A stretch of DNA of 64,000 bases. It comes from Streptomyces sp. NBC_00582 (lineage in GTDB: Bacteria > Actinomycetota > Actinomycetes > Streptomycetales > Streptomycetaceae). Position numbers and translations under genes: made by a program. The notes under the pieces are model-generated. The model saw only the letters and a program-made list of their open reading frames with translations, searched no databases and had not been told where the DNA came from. The number at the start of each line of letters is the position of its first letter. Positions within the stretch are counted from its first letter, which is position 1. This document shows, piece after piece, positions 47,165 to 55,953 of the stretch. The stretch spans positions 3,720,001 through 3,784,000 of the forward strand of contig NZ_CP107772.1 in assembly GCF_036345155.1 (NCBI RefSeq), read 5' to 3'.

Positions 47165-48339
47165 CGGAAGATGCCGGTGTGGCCGAGGGAGTAGCGGCCG
47201 GGCTGGGGATAGACGGCGAGGCCGTGCGGGCCGCTGCCGACGGGGATGCGGGCGAGCTGGCGGCCGGTGCGGGTGTCGAGGGCGTACACCTCGGCGTCGT
47301 AGCGGCCGGAGAGCCACAGGACCTTGCCGTCCGCCGAGACTCCGCCCATGTCGGGGCTGCCGCCCTGGGGCAGCCGCCACTTCCTGGTGACCTCGCCCTG
47401 CGCGAAGTCGAAGACGGAGACCGTGCCCTCGCCGCGGTTGGAGACGTACATCTCGCGGGAGTCGCGGCTGACGTACAGGCCGTGGGTGCCCTTGCCGGTG
47501 TGCAGGAAGGACGGCTGGGCGAAGCTGTCGCCGTCGAGGATCCACAGGCCGTCGGCCATCATGTCCGCGATGTAGAACCGCTTGCCGTCGGGTGAGATCT
47601 TGACGTCCTGCGGCATGGCGCCCTTGAAGGGCAGTTTCTGCTGTCCGATCACCTTCATCTTCCGGGTGTCGACCTTCAGCAGCTCTCCGCTGAACTCGCA
47701 GGACACGATGAAGTACCGCCCGTCGAGAGAGAAGTCGGCGTGGTTGACGCCGTAACAGGTGACCGGTTCGGTCTTGATCCGCTTCATGGTGTGCGGGTCG
47801 CGGAAGACGAGTTCCCGGTCGAGGGAGGCCATGACGACGGCGTACTTGCCGTCGGGGGTGAAGTACAGGTTGTACGGGTCGTGGACGTCGACCGGCTCGC
47901 CCGTCCTCCCCGTCCGCGGGTCGATGGGGGTGAGGGTGTTGCCGCGGTCGTTGTTGACCCAGAGCGTCTTCATGTCCCAGGAGGGCACGACGTGCTGCGG
48001 CTGTCGTCCCACGCGCAGGGTTTTGATGACCTCGTACGTCTTCGGGTCGATGACGGAGACGGTGTCGGACTCGGTGTTGGGGACGTAGACGCGGGACGGG
48101 AAGTCCCTGACCACCGGGGACAGCTTGTTGGGGCGGTCGGCGGCGTAGACGTCCTTCGGGTCGAGGACGGGTGGCATCCCGGGCAGCCCGTCGACGACCG
48201 GCTTCTTCTTCACCGGGGCGGGGACGGCGGCCTTGGTGGCGGACCGGTCGGGCCCGTCGTCGGCCTGGCCCCCGCAGGCGGCGAGGGCGGTGAGGGCGGC
48301 GGCGGTGAGCAGGGCGCGGGTGAGGAGGGGGGGTCGCAT
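47161..48339 (-). CDS. YncE-like beta-propeller lipoprotein
   Basis: The protein has 392 residues. The signal peptide ends in lipobox ALAAC and a Lys-rich linker (VPAPVKKKPVVDG). The rest is a seven-bladed propeller with repeats such as VSVIDPKTYEVIKTLRVG, LTPIDPRTGRTGEPVDV and VSVFDFAQGEVTRKWRLP, the YVTN/YncE pattern. HTGKGTHGLYVSRDSREMYV is another blade. It is outward-facing and may bind a partner protein or ligand. ATG 48339 shares its first base with the deacetylase-like gene's TGA, so translation is coupled. Confidence 0.9.
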   Translation of the reverse strand: MRPPLLTRALLTAAALTALAACGGQADDGPDRSATKAAVPAPVKKKPVVDGLPGMPPVLDPKDVYAADRPNKLSPVVRDFPSRVYVPNTESDTVSVIDPKTYEVIKTLRVGRQPQHVVPSWDMKTLWVNNDRGNTLTPIDPRTGRTGEPVDVHDPYNLYFTPDGKYAVVMASLDRELVFRDPHTMKRIKTEPVTCYGVNHADFSLDGRYFIVSCEFSGELLKVDTRKMKVIGQQKLPFKGAMPQDVKISPDGKRFYIADMMADGLWILDGDSFAQPSFLHTGKGTHGLYVSRDSREMYVSNRGEGTVSVFDFAQGEVTRKWRLPQGGSPDMGGVSADGKVLWLSGRYDAEVYALDTRTGRQLARIPVGSGPHGLAVYPQPGRYSLGHTGIFR

Positions 48340-49166
48340 CAGCCGATCAGCTCCGTGGTGGTGACCGCGCGCAGTCCGCGGCGGGTGAGTCCGTCCAGTA
48401 CGGCGGGGAGCGCGGCGACGGTGTCCGCGTACCCGAAGTGCAGGCTCACGACGGATCCGTCGCGGACCTCGCGCAGGACGTTGGCCGTGACGGCGGTGGC
48501 GCCGGGTGAGGTGAAGTCGAGGGAGTCGACGTCGTAGGACAGGACGTGGGGGTAGCCGGCGGCGCGGGCCAGCCGTTCGACGAGCGGGGAGGCGCGGGCG
48601 GTGCGGGAGGGCCGGAACCAGGTCCCGACCGAGCCGGTGAGCCGCTTGAGCCGCAGGGCGCACTCCTCGATCTCGGCGCGCGCCCGCGCCTCGGGCATGG
48701 CGTTGATGTCGAGGTGCCGGTGGGTGTGGTTGCCGAGGTCGTGGCCGCCGTCGAGGATCCGGCGGGCGAGGCCCGGGTGGGCGTCGAGCCAGGTCCCGAC
48801 GGCGAGGACGGTGACGCGCGCCCCGTGCCGCTCGGCCTCCCCCAGGAGGGTCTCGGCGAGGGCCGGTTCACCCTGCCCGTGGAAGGTGAGGGCGACCCGG
48901 GGGCGGCCGCGGGGGCCGTGGGTGATCTGGGCCGGCTGTCCGGGGAAGGCCCGGGGGGCCGGGGCGGCGCGCGGGCTCGTGGGGGCGGAGGGCCCGAAGG
49001 AGGGCGAGCCGGACGGAACGGAGGAGGGCGGGCCGGGGGGCGCGCCGGACGAGGGTCCGGAGGCGGAGCCGGACGTGGAGCACGCACCGGCGAACGCGCC
49101 CCCGGCGACCAGTCCGGCGCCCGCCCGCAGCGCGGCACGGCGGTCGGTCGAAGTCACCCGCACCAT
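48339..49166 (-). CDS. Polysaccharide-deacetylase-like lipoprotein with altered motif 1
   Basis: The protein has 275 residues. A twin-arginine-like start (RRAALRAGAGLVAGGAF) leads to a lipobox-type AGAC, and the mature start is Ser/Pro/Gly-rich for about 50 residues. The NodB barrel has ALTFHGQGEPAL where active enzymes have TFDDGP, so the two motif-1 aspartates are gone. Motif 2 is GNHTHRHLD, keeping the two His metal ligands. Motif 3, FRPSRTARASP, lacks the usual PYG. It may be a binding-only or altered-chemistry member. Coupled to the YncE-like lipoprotein. Confidence 0.82.
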   Translation of the reverse strand: MVRVTSTDRRAALRAGAGLVAGGAFAGACSTSGSASGPSSGAPPGPPSSVPSGSPSFGPSAPTSPRAAPAPRAFPGQPAQITHGPRGRPRVALTFHGQGEPALAETLLGEAERHGARVTVLAVGTWLDAHPGLARRILDGGHDLGNHTHRHLDINAMPEARARAEIEECALRLKRLTGSVGTWFRPSRTARASPLVERLARAAGYPHVLSYDVDSLDFTSPGATAVTANVLREVRDGSVVSLHFGYADTVAALPAVLDGLTRRGLRAVTTTELIG

Positions 49167-49291
49167 TTAAGGGGCAAACAGTAAGAAACAGGCTCATTCC
49201 CCCGCGTGGCGGCCGGAGGAGGCGTCGGCCGGGCCCGGCCCCCCGCACACCGGCCGGCCCGCCGTGCCACGCTGGAGCCCCTCAGTGAACG

Positions 49292-49801
49292 GTGGTCGAC
49301 GTGGACTCCTCCGCTCTTCGGGCCGCGCGGGGCTCCGGACGTTCGTTCCGGCTCGGCACCGCGCAGCGCGCCCTCCCCGGCGCCCTCGGCTTCCTGGCCG
49401 CGTCGGTGCTGCTGTACGCCGGCCGCCTGGTCACCGGCGACCCGATGGGCGTGGGCGAGCTGGGGCACCTGCTCGGCTGGTCCCTCGTCGGGGTCGTCGT
49501 CCTGACGCTGACGGGACGCACCCGCGGGGTGACCCTCACCGAGGACGCCCTGGTCGTGGTGCACGGCGGGCGCCGCGCCCTCCCCTGGGCCGGCGTCGAA
49601 CGCCTGGAGGTCCGCCGCCGTTTCGGTGTGAGCCAGGTCGTCGCCCATCTCGCGGACGGCCGCCGTACGACCCTGCCCGCGCCGACGTCGTTCCTCGACG
49701 CGCGGTTCGAGGACGAGGTGCGGGAGCTGACGGAGTGCTGGGAGCGGCGGCGGCTCAGCCCGCCACCCGCAGCAGCACCACCGCCCGCGCCGGCACCGTG
49801 A
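49292..49801 (+). CDS. Membrane protein with bacterial PH-like domain
   Basis: The protein has 169 residues, GTG start. Two helices (LPGALGFLAASVLLYAG and LGHLLGWSLVGVVVLTL) are followed by a strand-rich domain, GVTLTEDALVVVHGGRRALPW, then VERLEVRRRFGVSQVVAHL, which resembles bacterial PH domains such as those next to YdbT. A Pro/Ala tail ends the protein. It overlaps the convergent glgX end by 47 bp. Function unknown; the assignment is tentative. Confidence 0.65.
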   Translation: MVDVDSSALRAARGSGRSFRLGTAQRALPGALGFLAASVLLYAGRLVTGDPMGVGELGHLLGWSLVGVVVLTLTGRTRGVTLTEDALVVVHGGRRALPWAGVERLEVRRRFGVSQVVAHLADGRRTTLPAPTSFLDARFEDEVRELTECWERRRLSPPPAAAPPPAPAP

Positions 49802-51989
49802 CCGCCTCCCCCGCCCGGTGGACGACCCCCGGCGCCCGCGTCTGCTCCTCCCGCGAGGTGTCGACGACCACCTCGTAGCGCTCCGCCCACGGCGGCCCGG
49901 GCAGGACGAAGCTCACCGGGCGGTCACCGGCGTGCAGGACCGCGAGAAAGCTGTCGTCGGTGATGGGGGCGCCCCGTTCGTCGCGGCCCGGGATGTCCCG
50001 GCCGGAGAGGTACATGCCGAGGGTCGCGGCGGGGGCGTACCAGTCGCCCTCGGTCATCTCCGTGCCCCGCGCGGTGAACCAGGCCAGGTCCCGCAGCCCG
50101 TCCGCCGAGTGGGCCCGGCCGGAGAAGAACGCGCGGCGGCGCAGCACGGGATGCCGGTGCCGCAGCGCGATCAGACGGGAGGTCAGCTCGCACAGCGCCC
50201 GCCATCCGGGCTCCTGAAGCAGGCTCCAGTCCACCCAGCCGGTCTCGTTGTCCTGGCAGTACGCGTTGTTGTTGCCGCCCTGGGTGCGGCCGAACTCGTC
50301 GCCCGCGACCAGCATCGGCACACCGGTCGACAGCAGCAGGGTGGTGAGGAGGTTCCGTAGCTGCCTGCGCCGCAGCGCCCGCACCCGCTCGTCGTCGGTC
50401 TCCCCCTCCACCCCGCAGTTCCAGGCCCGGTTGTCGTCGGTGCCGTCCCGGTTGCCCTCGCCGTTGGCCTCGTTGTGCTTGCGGTCGTAGGACACGAGGT
50501 CACGGAGGGTGAAGCCGTCGTGGGCGGTCACGAAGTTGACCGAGGCGTACGGGCGGCGGCCGCCCCAGGCGTACAGGTCGCTGGAGCCCGACAGGCGGTA
50601 GCCCATCTCGCGGACGTCGGGCAGCGCGTGCCGCCAGAAGTCGCGCACGGCGTTGCGGTAGCGGTCGTTCCACTCGGTCCACAGGGGAGGGAAGGCGCCC
50701 ACCTGGTAGCCGCCCGAGCCCACGTCCCAGGGCTCCGCGATCAGCTTCACCCGCCGCAGCACCGGGTCCTGGGCGATCACCGCGAGGAACGGGGAGAGCA
50801 TGTCGACGTCGTGCATCGAGCGGGCCAGGGCGGCGGCGAGGTCGAAGCGGAAGCCGTCCACGCCCATCTCGGTGACCCAGTAGCGCAGGGAGTCCGTGAT
50901 CAGCCTGAGCACGTGCGGCTGCACCACGTGCAGGGTGTTGCCGCAGCCCGTGTAGTCGGCGTAGCGGCGGGCGTCGGACTGCAGGCGGTAGTAGCCGCGG
51001 TTGTCGATGCCCTTCAGGGAGAGGGTGGGGCCGAGTTCGCCCGCCTCCGCGGTGTGGTTGTAGACGACGTCCAGGATGACCTCGATGCCGGCGGCGTGCA
51101 GGGCGCGCACCATCCGCTTGAACTCGCCGACCTGCTGTCCCGTCGTACCGGAGGAGGCGTAGCCGGCGTGCGGGGCGAAGTAGCCGATGGAGTTGTAGCC
51201 CCAGTAGTTCCTCAGGCCGCGGCGCAGGAGGTGGTCCTCGTGGGCGAACTGGTGGACGGGGAGCAGTTCCACCGCCGTGACGCCCAGCTCCACGAGGTGC
51301 TCGATCGCCGCCGGGTGGGCCAGTCCGGCGTAGGTGCCGCGCAGTTCCTCGGGGATGCCGGGGTGGCGCTGGGTGAAGCCCTTGACGTGCAGTTCGTAGA
51401 GGACCGAGTCGGCCCACGGGGTCTTGGGGCGGCGGTCGTCGGCCCAGTCGTCGTCGTCATGGACGACGACGCCCTTCGGGACGTACGGCGCCGAGTCCCG
51501 TTCGTCGCGGACGGTGTCCGCGACCTGCTGCTGGGGCCAGTCCCTGACGTGCCCGTACACCTCGGAAGGGAGGGTGAACTCCCCGTCGACCGCGCGGGCG
51601 TAGGGGTCGAGGAGCAGCTTCGCCGGGTTCCAGCGGCCGCCGGTCCACGGGTCCCAGCGGCCGTGCACCCGGAAGCCGTAGCGCTGGCCGGGCATCACGC
51701 CCGGGACGAAGCCGTGCCAGATCTCGTGCGTGAGCTCGGTCAGCGCGGCGCGCGTCTCCCGGCCGGACTCGTCGAACAGGCACAGGTCGACGGCCTCCGC
51801 GCCGCCCGCCCACAGGGCGAAGTTGGTCCCCGCGACCCCGTCCGGGCCGACCCGGAAGCGGGCGCCGAGCGGGGTGGGCGCGCCCGGGCGCACGGGGACG
51901 CCGGGCACCTTCTGGGACACCCCGTTCAGTCGGGTGTCCGGCGTGGCGCGTTGCTCCGCCACCGCCTCCTGCTCGGCTGCGCTGGACAC
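49755..51989 (-). CDS. glgX: Glycogen debranching enzyme (isoamylase type)
   Basis: GlgX (744 residues) hydrolyses alpha-1,6 branches of glycogen after phosphorylase trimming. The CBM48 N-domain has ARFRVGPDGVAGTNFALW. The GH13 barrel has the nucleophile in VDGFRFDLAAAL, the acid/base in KLIAEPWDVG and the transition-state Asp in FVTAHDGFTLRDLV. The GTG start has GGGAGG upstream. It is divergent from the first L,D-transpeptidase with about 150 bp between. Confidence 0.96.
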   Translation of the reverse strand: MSSAAEQEAVAEQRATPDTRLNGVSQKVPGVPVRPGAPTPLGARFRVGPDGVAGTNFALWAGGAEAVDLCLFDESGRETRAALTELTHEIWHGFVPGVMPGQRYGFRVHGRWDPWTGGRWNPAKLLLDPYARAVDGEFTLPSEVYGHVRDWPQQQVADTVRDERDSAPYVPKGVVVHDDDDWADDRRPKTPWADSVLYELHVKGFTQRHPGIPEELRGTYAGLAHPAAIEHLVELGVTAVELLPVHQFAHEDHLLRRGLRNYWGYNSIGYFAPHAGYASSGTTGQQVGEFKRMVRALHAAGIEVILDVVYNHTAEAGELGPTLSLKGIDNRGYYRLQSDARRYADYTGCGNTLHVVQPHVLRLITDSLRYWVTEMGVDGFRFDLAAALARSMHDVDMLSPFLAVIAQDPVLRRVKLIAEPWDVGSGGYQVGAFPPLWTEWNDRYRNAVRDFWRHALPDVREMGYRLSGSSDLYAWGGRRPYASVNFVTAHDGFTLRDLVSYDRKHNEANGEGNRDGTDDNRAWNCGVEGETDDERVRALRRRQLRNLLTTLLLSTGVPMLVAGDEFGRTQGGNNNAYCQDNETGWVDWSLLQEPGWRALCELTSRLIALRHRHPVLRRRAFFSGRAHSADGLRDLAWFTARGTEMTEGDWYAPAATLGMYLSGRDIPGRDERGAPITDDSFLAVLHAGDRPVSFVLPGPPWAERYEVVVDTSREEQTRAPGVVHRAGEAVTVPARAVVLLRVAG

Positions 51990-52143
51990 CGTTCAGCCTC
52001 CCGCGGCTCGTGGGTACGACGTACGGGGCGGGCGTGCGGCGTCCCGGCCGCCGCCACCTCGCGCCGTCGTCCTCCCCCTGTTCTGCCCAGAGCGCGCCTC
52101 GCACTCACGTTTCCCCGGGGCGCACCCGGTCGTTGGGCATGTC

Positions 52144-53385
52144 GTGAGGCACGTACATGGGCGCGCACGGCGCGCGGGCGTCGCAGTGGCCGCCGTAGTG
52201 ACCTGGGCCGGACTTCTGGCCGGGGCCGCTGGCTGCACGGGCGACGGCGGAGACGGGCTGGACCGGATGCTCGGCAGACCGGCGGCCCGCGAGGACGTCA
52301 TCCGGGTGAGCCCCGACGACCACGCCAAGGGCGTGCGCCCGGAGACGGGGCTGCTGGTCCGGGTGCCGGACGGGCGGCTGGAGTCGGTGAAGGTGGTGCG
52401 GTCGCAGGACGCCCAGGAGACGCCGGTGCCGGGCCGGATCTCCGCGGACGGGCGCAGTTGGCGGCCGGACGCCGGCCGGCTGGCGCTGGCCGCCCGCTAC
52501 ACGGTCGACGTCGTGGCCCGGGACGGCGACGGCGACCGCTCGGCCCGCCACACCAGCTTCACCACCTACGTCCCGGACAAGCGCTTCATCGGATACGTCA
52601 CCCCGGAGAACCGCTCGACGGTCGGCACCGGGATGATCGTCTCCCTGGGCTTCAGCCGGGAGATCGAGAACCGGGCCGCCGTGCAGCGGGCGATCGAGGT
52701 GACCGCCGAGCCGGCCGTGGAGATCCGGCCGCACTGGTTCGGAGGCGGCCGCCTCGACTTCCGCCCCGAGCAGTACTGGAAGCCCGGCACCAAGGTCACG
52801 GTCGCGCTGAGGCTGCGGGACGTGGAGGGCGCGCCCGGGGTCTACGGGCTGCAGTACAAGACGTTCTCCTTCACCGTCGGCCGCAGCCAGGTCTCCCTCG
52901 TCGACGCGGCGGAGCACACGATGAAGGTGTGGCGCGAGGACGATCTGATCGCCACCGTGCCCGTCACGGCCGGGGCCCCGAGGACGACGACGTACAACGG
53001 GAAGATGGTCGTCACCGAGATGCTCGAACTGACCCGGATGAACGGGGCCACGGTCGGCTTCAGGAAGAAGGACGGCAAGGGCGAGTACGACATCCCGGAC
53101 GTGCCGCACGCCATGCGGCTGACCGAGTCCGGCACCTTCCTGCACGGCAACTACTGGGCCGAGCCGGACGTCTTCGGCAACGCCAACGTCAGCCACGGCT
53201 GTGTGGGGCTGAGGGACGTCAAGGGGGGCGGCTCGGACACGCCCGCGGGCTGGTTCTTCGACCGCTCGCTGATCGGTGACGTGGTCGAGGTGGTCCACAG
53301 CAAGGACAAGGAGGTCGCCCCGGACAACGGGCTCGGCGGCTGGAACCTGAGCTGGGAGGAGTGGACGACGGAAAGCGCCGAATAG
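52144..53385 (+). CDS. L,D-transpeptidase lipoprotein, copy 1
   Basis: The protein has 413 residues from GTG 52144, which lacks a strong ribosome site; other nearby starts are possible. A signal anchor (VAVAAVVTWAGLLAGAA) ends in lipobox AAGC. Two Ig-like domains follow (RISADGRSWRPDAGRLALAA; VTPENRSTVGTGMIVSLGF). The YkuD catalytic domain has TFLHGNYW and SHGCVGLRD, with the nucleophilic Cys. It would make 3-3 peptidoglycan crosslinks or attach proteins outside the membrane. Its twin follows directly. Confidence 0.92.
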   Translation: MRHVHGRARRAGVAVAAVVTWAGLLAGAAGCTGDGGDGLDRMLGRPAAREDVIRVSPDDHAKGVRPETGLLVRVPDGRLESVKVVRSQDAQETPVPGRISADGRSWRPDAGRLALAARYTVDVVARDGDGDRSARHTSFTTYVPDKRFIGYVTPENRSTVGTGMIVSLGFSREIENRAAVQRAIEVTAEPAVEIRPHWFGGGRLDFRPEQYWKPGTKVTVALRLRDVEGAPGVYGLQYKTFSFTVGRSQVSLVDAAEHTMKVWREDDLIATVPVTAGAPRTTTYNGKMVVTEMLELTRMNGATVGFRKKDGKGEYDIPDVPHAMRLTESGTFLHGNYWAEPDVFGNANVSHGCVGLRDVKGGGSDTPAGWFFDRSLIGDVVEVVHSKDKEVAPDNGLGGWNLSWEEWTTESAE

Positions 53386-53565
53386 CCCGCTCTGAAAACC
53401 TCTCCCCGCCGTGCAACCCTCCCCGCGTGACCATGGTCCTAGTTGCGACAGAACGGTGACATTCACCTGACACGCAGCTCAAAACCGTGCGGTTAATATG
53501 CGCAAATGATCGCGCGGGAAGCGCGGGGGTGGGGGCCTGACCAGGCCCTGGGAGGGGAGAACGAC

Positions 53566-54819
53566 TTGAACGTGCGACCGATATCGGGGGCGTCGATCGC
53601 GGGGCGCTCACGCGGCCGCAACAGGCGGCTGGCGCTGATCGTCGGCGGGATGCTGCTCGCCGTCACGGCGTGTGGCGGGGGCGGCGGCTCGGACTCCAGG
53701 TCCGACGCCAAGGGCAAGGACGACAAGGGCAGCACGGCGGCGGCGGCCGGGAGCAAGCAGTCCGAGGCGGTCGTCACGATCGCGCCGAAGACCGGCGCCA
53801 AGGACGTCGACACCAGCGGCGTCCTGAAGGTGAGCGCCTCCCGGGGCAAGCTGACCGAGGTCACCGTGAAGGACGACGACGGCACGGCGGTCAAGGGCAC
53901 CATCTCGGCCGACGGCAGCGGCTGGGCGCCCGCCACGCACCTCGCCGCCTCGACGACCTACCAGGTGCACGCGGTCGCGAAGGACTCCGAGGGCCGTACG
54001 GCGGCCGAGGACTCCTCCTTCACCACGCTCAGCCCGCAGAACACCTTCATCGGCAACTTCACGCCGGAGGACGGCTCCACCGTCGGCGTCGGCATGCCGT
54101 TCTCGGTCCGGTTCACGCGCGGCATCACCAAGCCGGACGACGTGAAGAAGGCCATCGAGATCACGACCGTGCCGGCCGTCGACGTCCAGGGCCACTGGTT
54201 CGGCAACGACCGTCTGGACTTCCGCCCCGAGCAGTACTGGAAGGCCGGCACCAAGGTCACCGTCAAGCTGAACCTGGACGGCGTCGAGGGCCGCAAGGGC
54301 GTCTACGGCAAGCAGTCCAAGACCGTCTCCTTCACCATCGGCCGCAGCCAGGTGTCGATCGTGGACGCCAAGAAGCACACGATGAAGGTCATGCGGGACG
54401 GCAAGCTCTACAAGACCATCCCGGTCACCACGGGCAAGCCCGGCTACGCCACCTGGAACGGCCAGATGGTCATCAGTGAGAAGTTCACGGTGACCCGGAT
54501 GAACGGCGACACCGTCGGCTACGACGGCGAGTACGACATCAAGGACGTCCCGCACGCCATGCGGCTGACCAACTCCGGCACCTTCGTGCACGGCAACTAC
54601 TGGGGCGGCGACGCCTTCGGCAACTACAACGCCAGCCACGGCTGCATCGGTCTGCGCGACGTCCGCGGCGGCTACGACGGCTCCGTCCCGGCCGCGTGGT
54701 TCTTCAACCACTCGATGATCGGCGACGTGGTGACCGTGAAGAACTCCACCGACCCGACGGTCGACCCGGCCAACGGCCTCAACGGCTGGAACCTCTCCTG
54801 GGCCGACTGGACCAAGTAG
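53566..54819 (+). CDS. L,D-transpeptidase lipoprotein, copy 2
   Basis: The protein has 417 residues from TTG 53566, chosen because AGGGGAG lies 7 nt upstream; GTG 53572 and ATG 53506 are alternatives. The signal peptide ends in lipobox VTAC, then a Gly/Ser/Lys-rich linker. Ig-like domains and a YkuD domain follow, with FVHGNYWGGDAF and SHGCIGLRDV. The layout, spacing and many blocks (LDFRPEQYWKAGTKVT) match copy 1, so this is a tandem duplication. It ends in a strong terminator. Confidence 0.94.
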   Translation: MNVRPISGASIAGRSRGRNRRLALIVGGMLLAVTACGGGGGSDSRSDAKGKDDKGSTAAAAGSKQSEAVVTIAPKTGAKDVDTSGVLKVSASRGKLTEVTVKDDDGTAVKGTISADGSGWAPATHLAASTTYQVHAVAKDSEGRTAAEDSSFTTLSPQNTFIGNFTPEDGSTVGVGMPFSVRFTRGITKPDDVKKAIEITTVPAVDVQGHWFGNDRLDFRPEQYWKAGTKVTVKLNLDGVEGRKGVYGKQSKTVSFTIGRSQVSIVDAKKHTMKVMRDGKLYKTIPVTTGKPGYATWNGQMVISEKFTVTRMNGDTVGYDGEYDIKDVPHAMRLTNSGTFVHGNYWGGDAFGNYNASHGCIGLRDVRGGYDGSVPAAWFFNHSMIGDVVTVKNSTDPTVDPANGLNGWNLSWADWTK

Positions 54820-54832
54820 GACCCCTTCCTGA

Positions 54833-54867
54833 CGGGCCCGGTGCTGTGACCAACGGCACCGGGCCCG
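54833..54867 (+). terminator. Terminator after L,D-transpeptidase 2
   Basis: A 12 bp stem, CGGGCCCGGTGC/GCACCGGGCCCG, with an 11 nt loop begins 14 nt after the stop. CGTCGTT follows. Confidence 0.9.
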
Positions 54868-54896
54868 CCGTCGTTAATGGTGGTTAACCTGCTGCC

Positions 54897-55664
54897 ATGA
54901 CCGTTCATCTCGAAGTCGCCGAAGGCGTCGGCACGATCCGCCTCGACCGCCCGCCCATGAACGCCCTGGACGTCGCCACGCAGGACCGGCTCAAGGAGCT
55001 GGCCGAGGAGGCGACCCGCCGGGACGACGTCCGCGCCGTCGTGGTGTACGGCGGGGAGAAGGTGTTCGCGGCGGGCGCGGACATCAAGGAGATGCAGGAC
55101 ATGGACCACACCGCGATGGTCCTGCGCGCCCGCGCCCTGCAGGACTCCTTCACCGCGGTGGCCCGGATCCCCAAGCCGGTCGTGGCGGCCGTCACGGGCT
55201 ACGCGCTGGGCGGCGGCTGCGAGCTCGCCCTCTGCGCCGACTTCCGGATCGCGGCCGACAACGCCAAGCTGGGCCAGCCGGAGATCCTGCTCGGGCTGAT
55301 CCCCGGCGCGGGCGGCACCCAGCGCCTCGCCCGGCTGGTCGGCCCCTCCAAGGCGAAGGACCTCGTCTTCACCGGGCGGATGGTGAAGGCGGACGAGGCG
55401 CTCACCCTGGGCCTCGTGGACCGGGTCGTCCCGGCGGCCGACGTGTACACGGAGGCCCACGCGTGGGCCGCGAAGCTGGCGCAGGGTCCGGCGATCGCGC
55501 TGCGGGCGGCCAAGGAGTCGATCGACACGGGCCTGGAGACGGACATCGACACCGGCCTCGCGGTCGAACGCAACTGGTTCGCGGGTCTGTTCGCCACCGC
55601 CGACCGGGAGATCGGTATGCGGAGCTTCGTCGAGGAGGGGCCGGGCAAGGCCAAGTTCCTGTGA
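54897..55664 (+). CDS. Enoyl-CoA hydratase/isomerase family protein
   Basis: The protein has 255 residues and a crotonase fold. The first oxyanion-hole strand is KVFAAGADIKEM, and the second is GYALGGGCELALCADF. The general base region is GQPEILLGLIPGAGGTQRL, with the catalytic Glu of hydratases. RSFVEEGPGKAKF is the C-terminal end. It probably hydrates 2-enoyl-CoA in fatty acid breakdown. It is monocistronic, between two terminators. Confidence 0.94.
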   Translation: MTVHLEVAEGVGTIRLDRPPMNALDVATQDRLKELAEEATRRDDVRAVVVYGGEKVFAAGADIKEMQDMDHTAMVLRARALQDSFTAVARIPKPVVAAVTGYALGGGCELALCADFRIAADNAKLGQPEILLGLIPGAGGTQRLARLVGPSKAKDLVFTGRMVKADEALTLGLVDRVVPAADVYTEAHAWAAKLAQGPAIALRAAKESIDTGLETDIDTGLAVERNWFAGLFATADREIGMRSFVEEGPGKAKFL

Positions 55665-55695
55665 GGCGGGTCTCCCCGAACGGGGCTGTCGCCTC
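55663..55695 (+). terminator. Terminator overlapping the hydratase stop
   Basis: GAGGCG pairs with CGCCTC, enclosing an inner CCCCG/CGGGG, followed by TTGCAATT. The stem starts within the stop codon. Confidence 0.75.
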
Positions 55696-55723
55696 TTGCA
55701 ATTGACGGAGTGTCTCATCCGGG

Positions 55724-55784
55724 TCCCTCGAAGGGGCGGTTCATGGGAACCTTGGGACGACCCTGAGCCCGCCTTGTCGAGGGA
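55724..55784. promoter_or_regulatory. Nested palindromes upstream of the RsbW-like gene
   Basis: TCCCTCGA (55724-55731) and TCGAGGGA (55777-55784) flank GGTTCATGGGAACC (55738-55751). The inner palindrome has 5 bp arms. It may be a regulator site. The rest of this 289 bp gap shows nothing else clear. Confidence 0.35.
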
Positions 55785-55953
55785 GTCCGGCCCTTGCCTG
55801 CACAGGAGCCGTCACCGCAGGTCAACGGGGGCGCTCCGGGCTTTGAACTGCCTCCGGCACATGCCGGGGGCAGCTCGTCGGAGGGGGGGCGCCCGGGGGG
55901 CGTATTCCGGCGGAACGGCCCCGCAGGACACTCCGGGCGGCCATGATGGGGGC

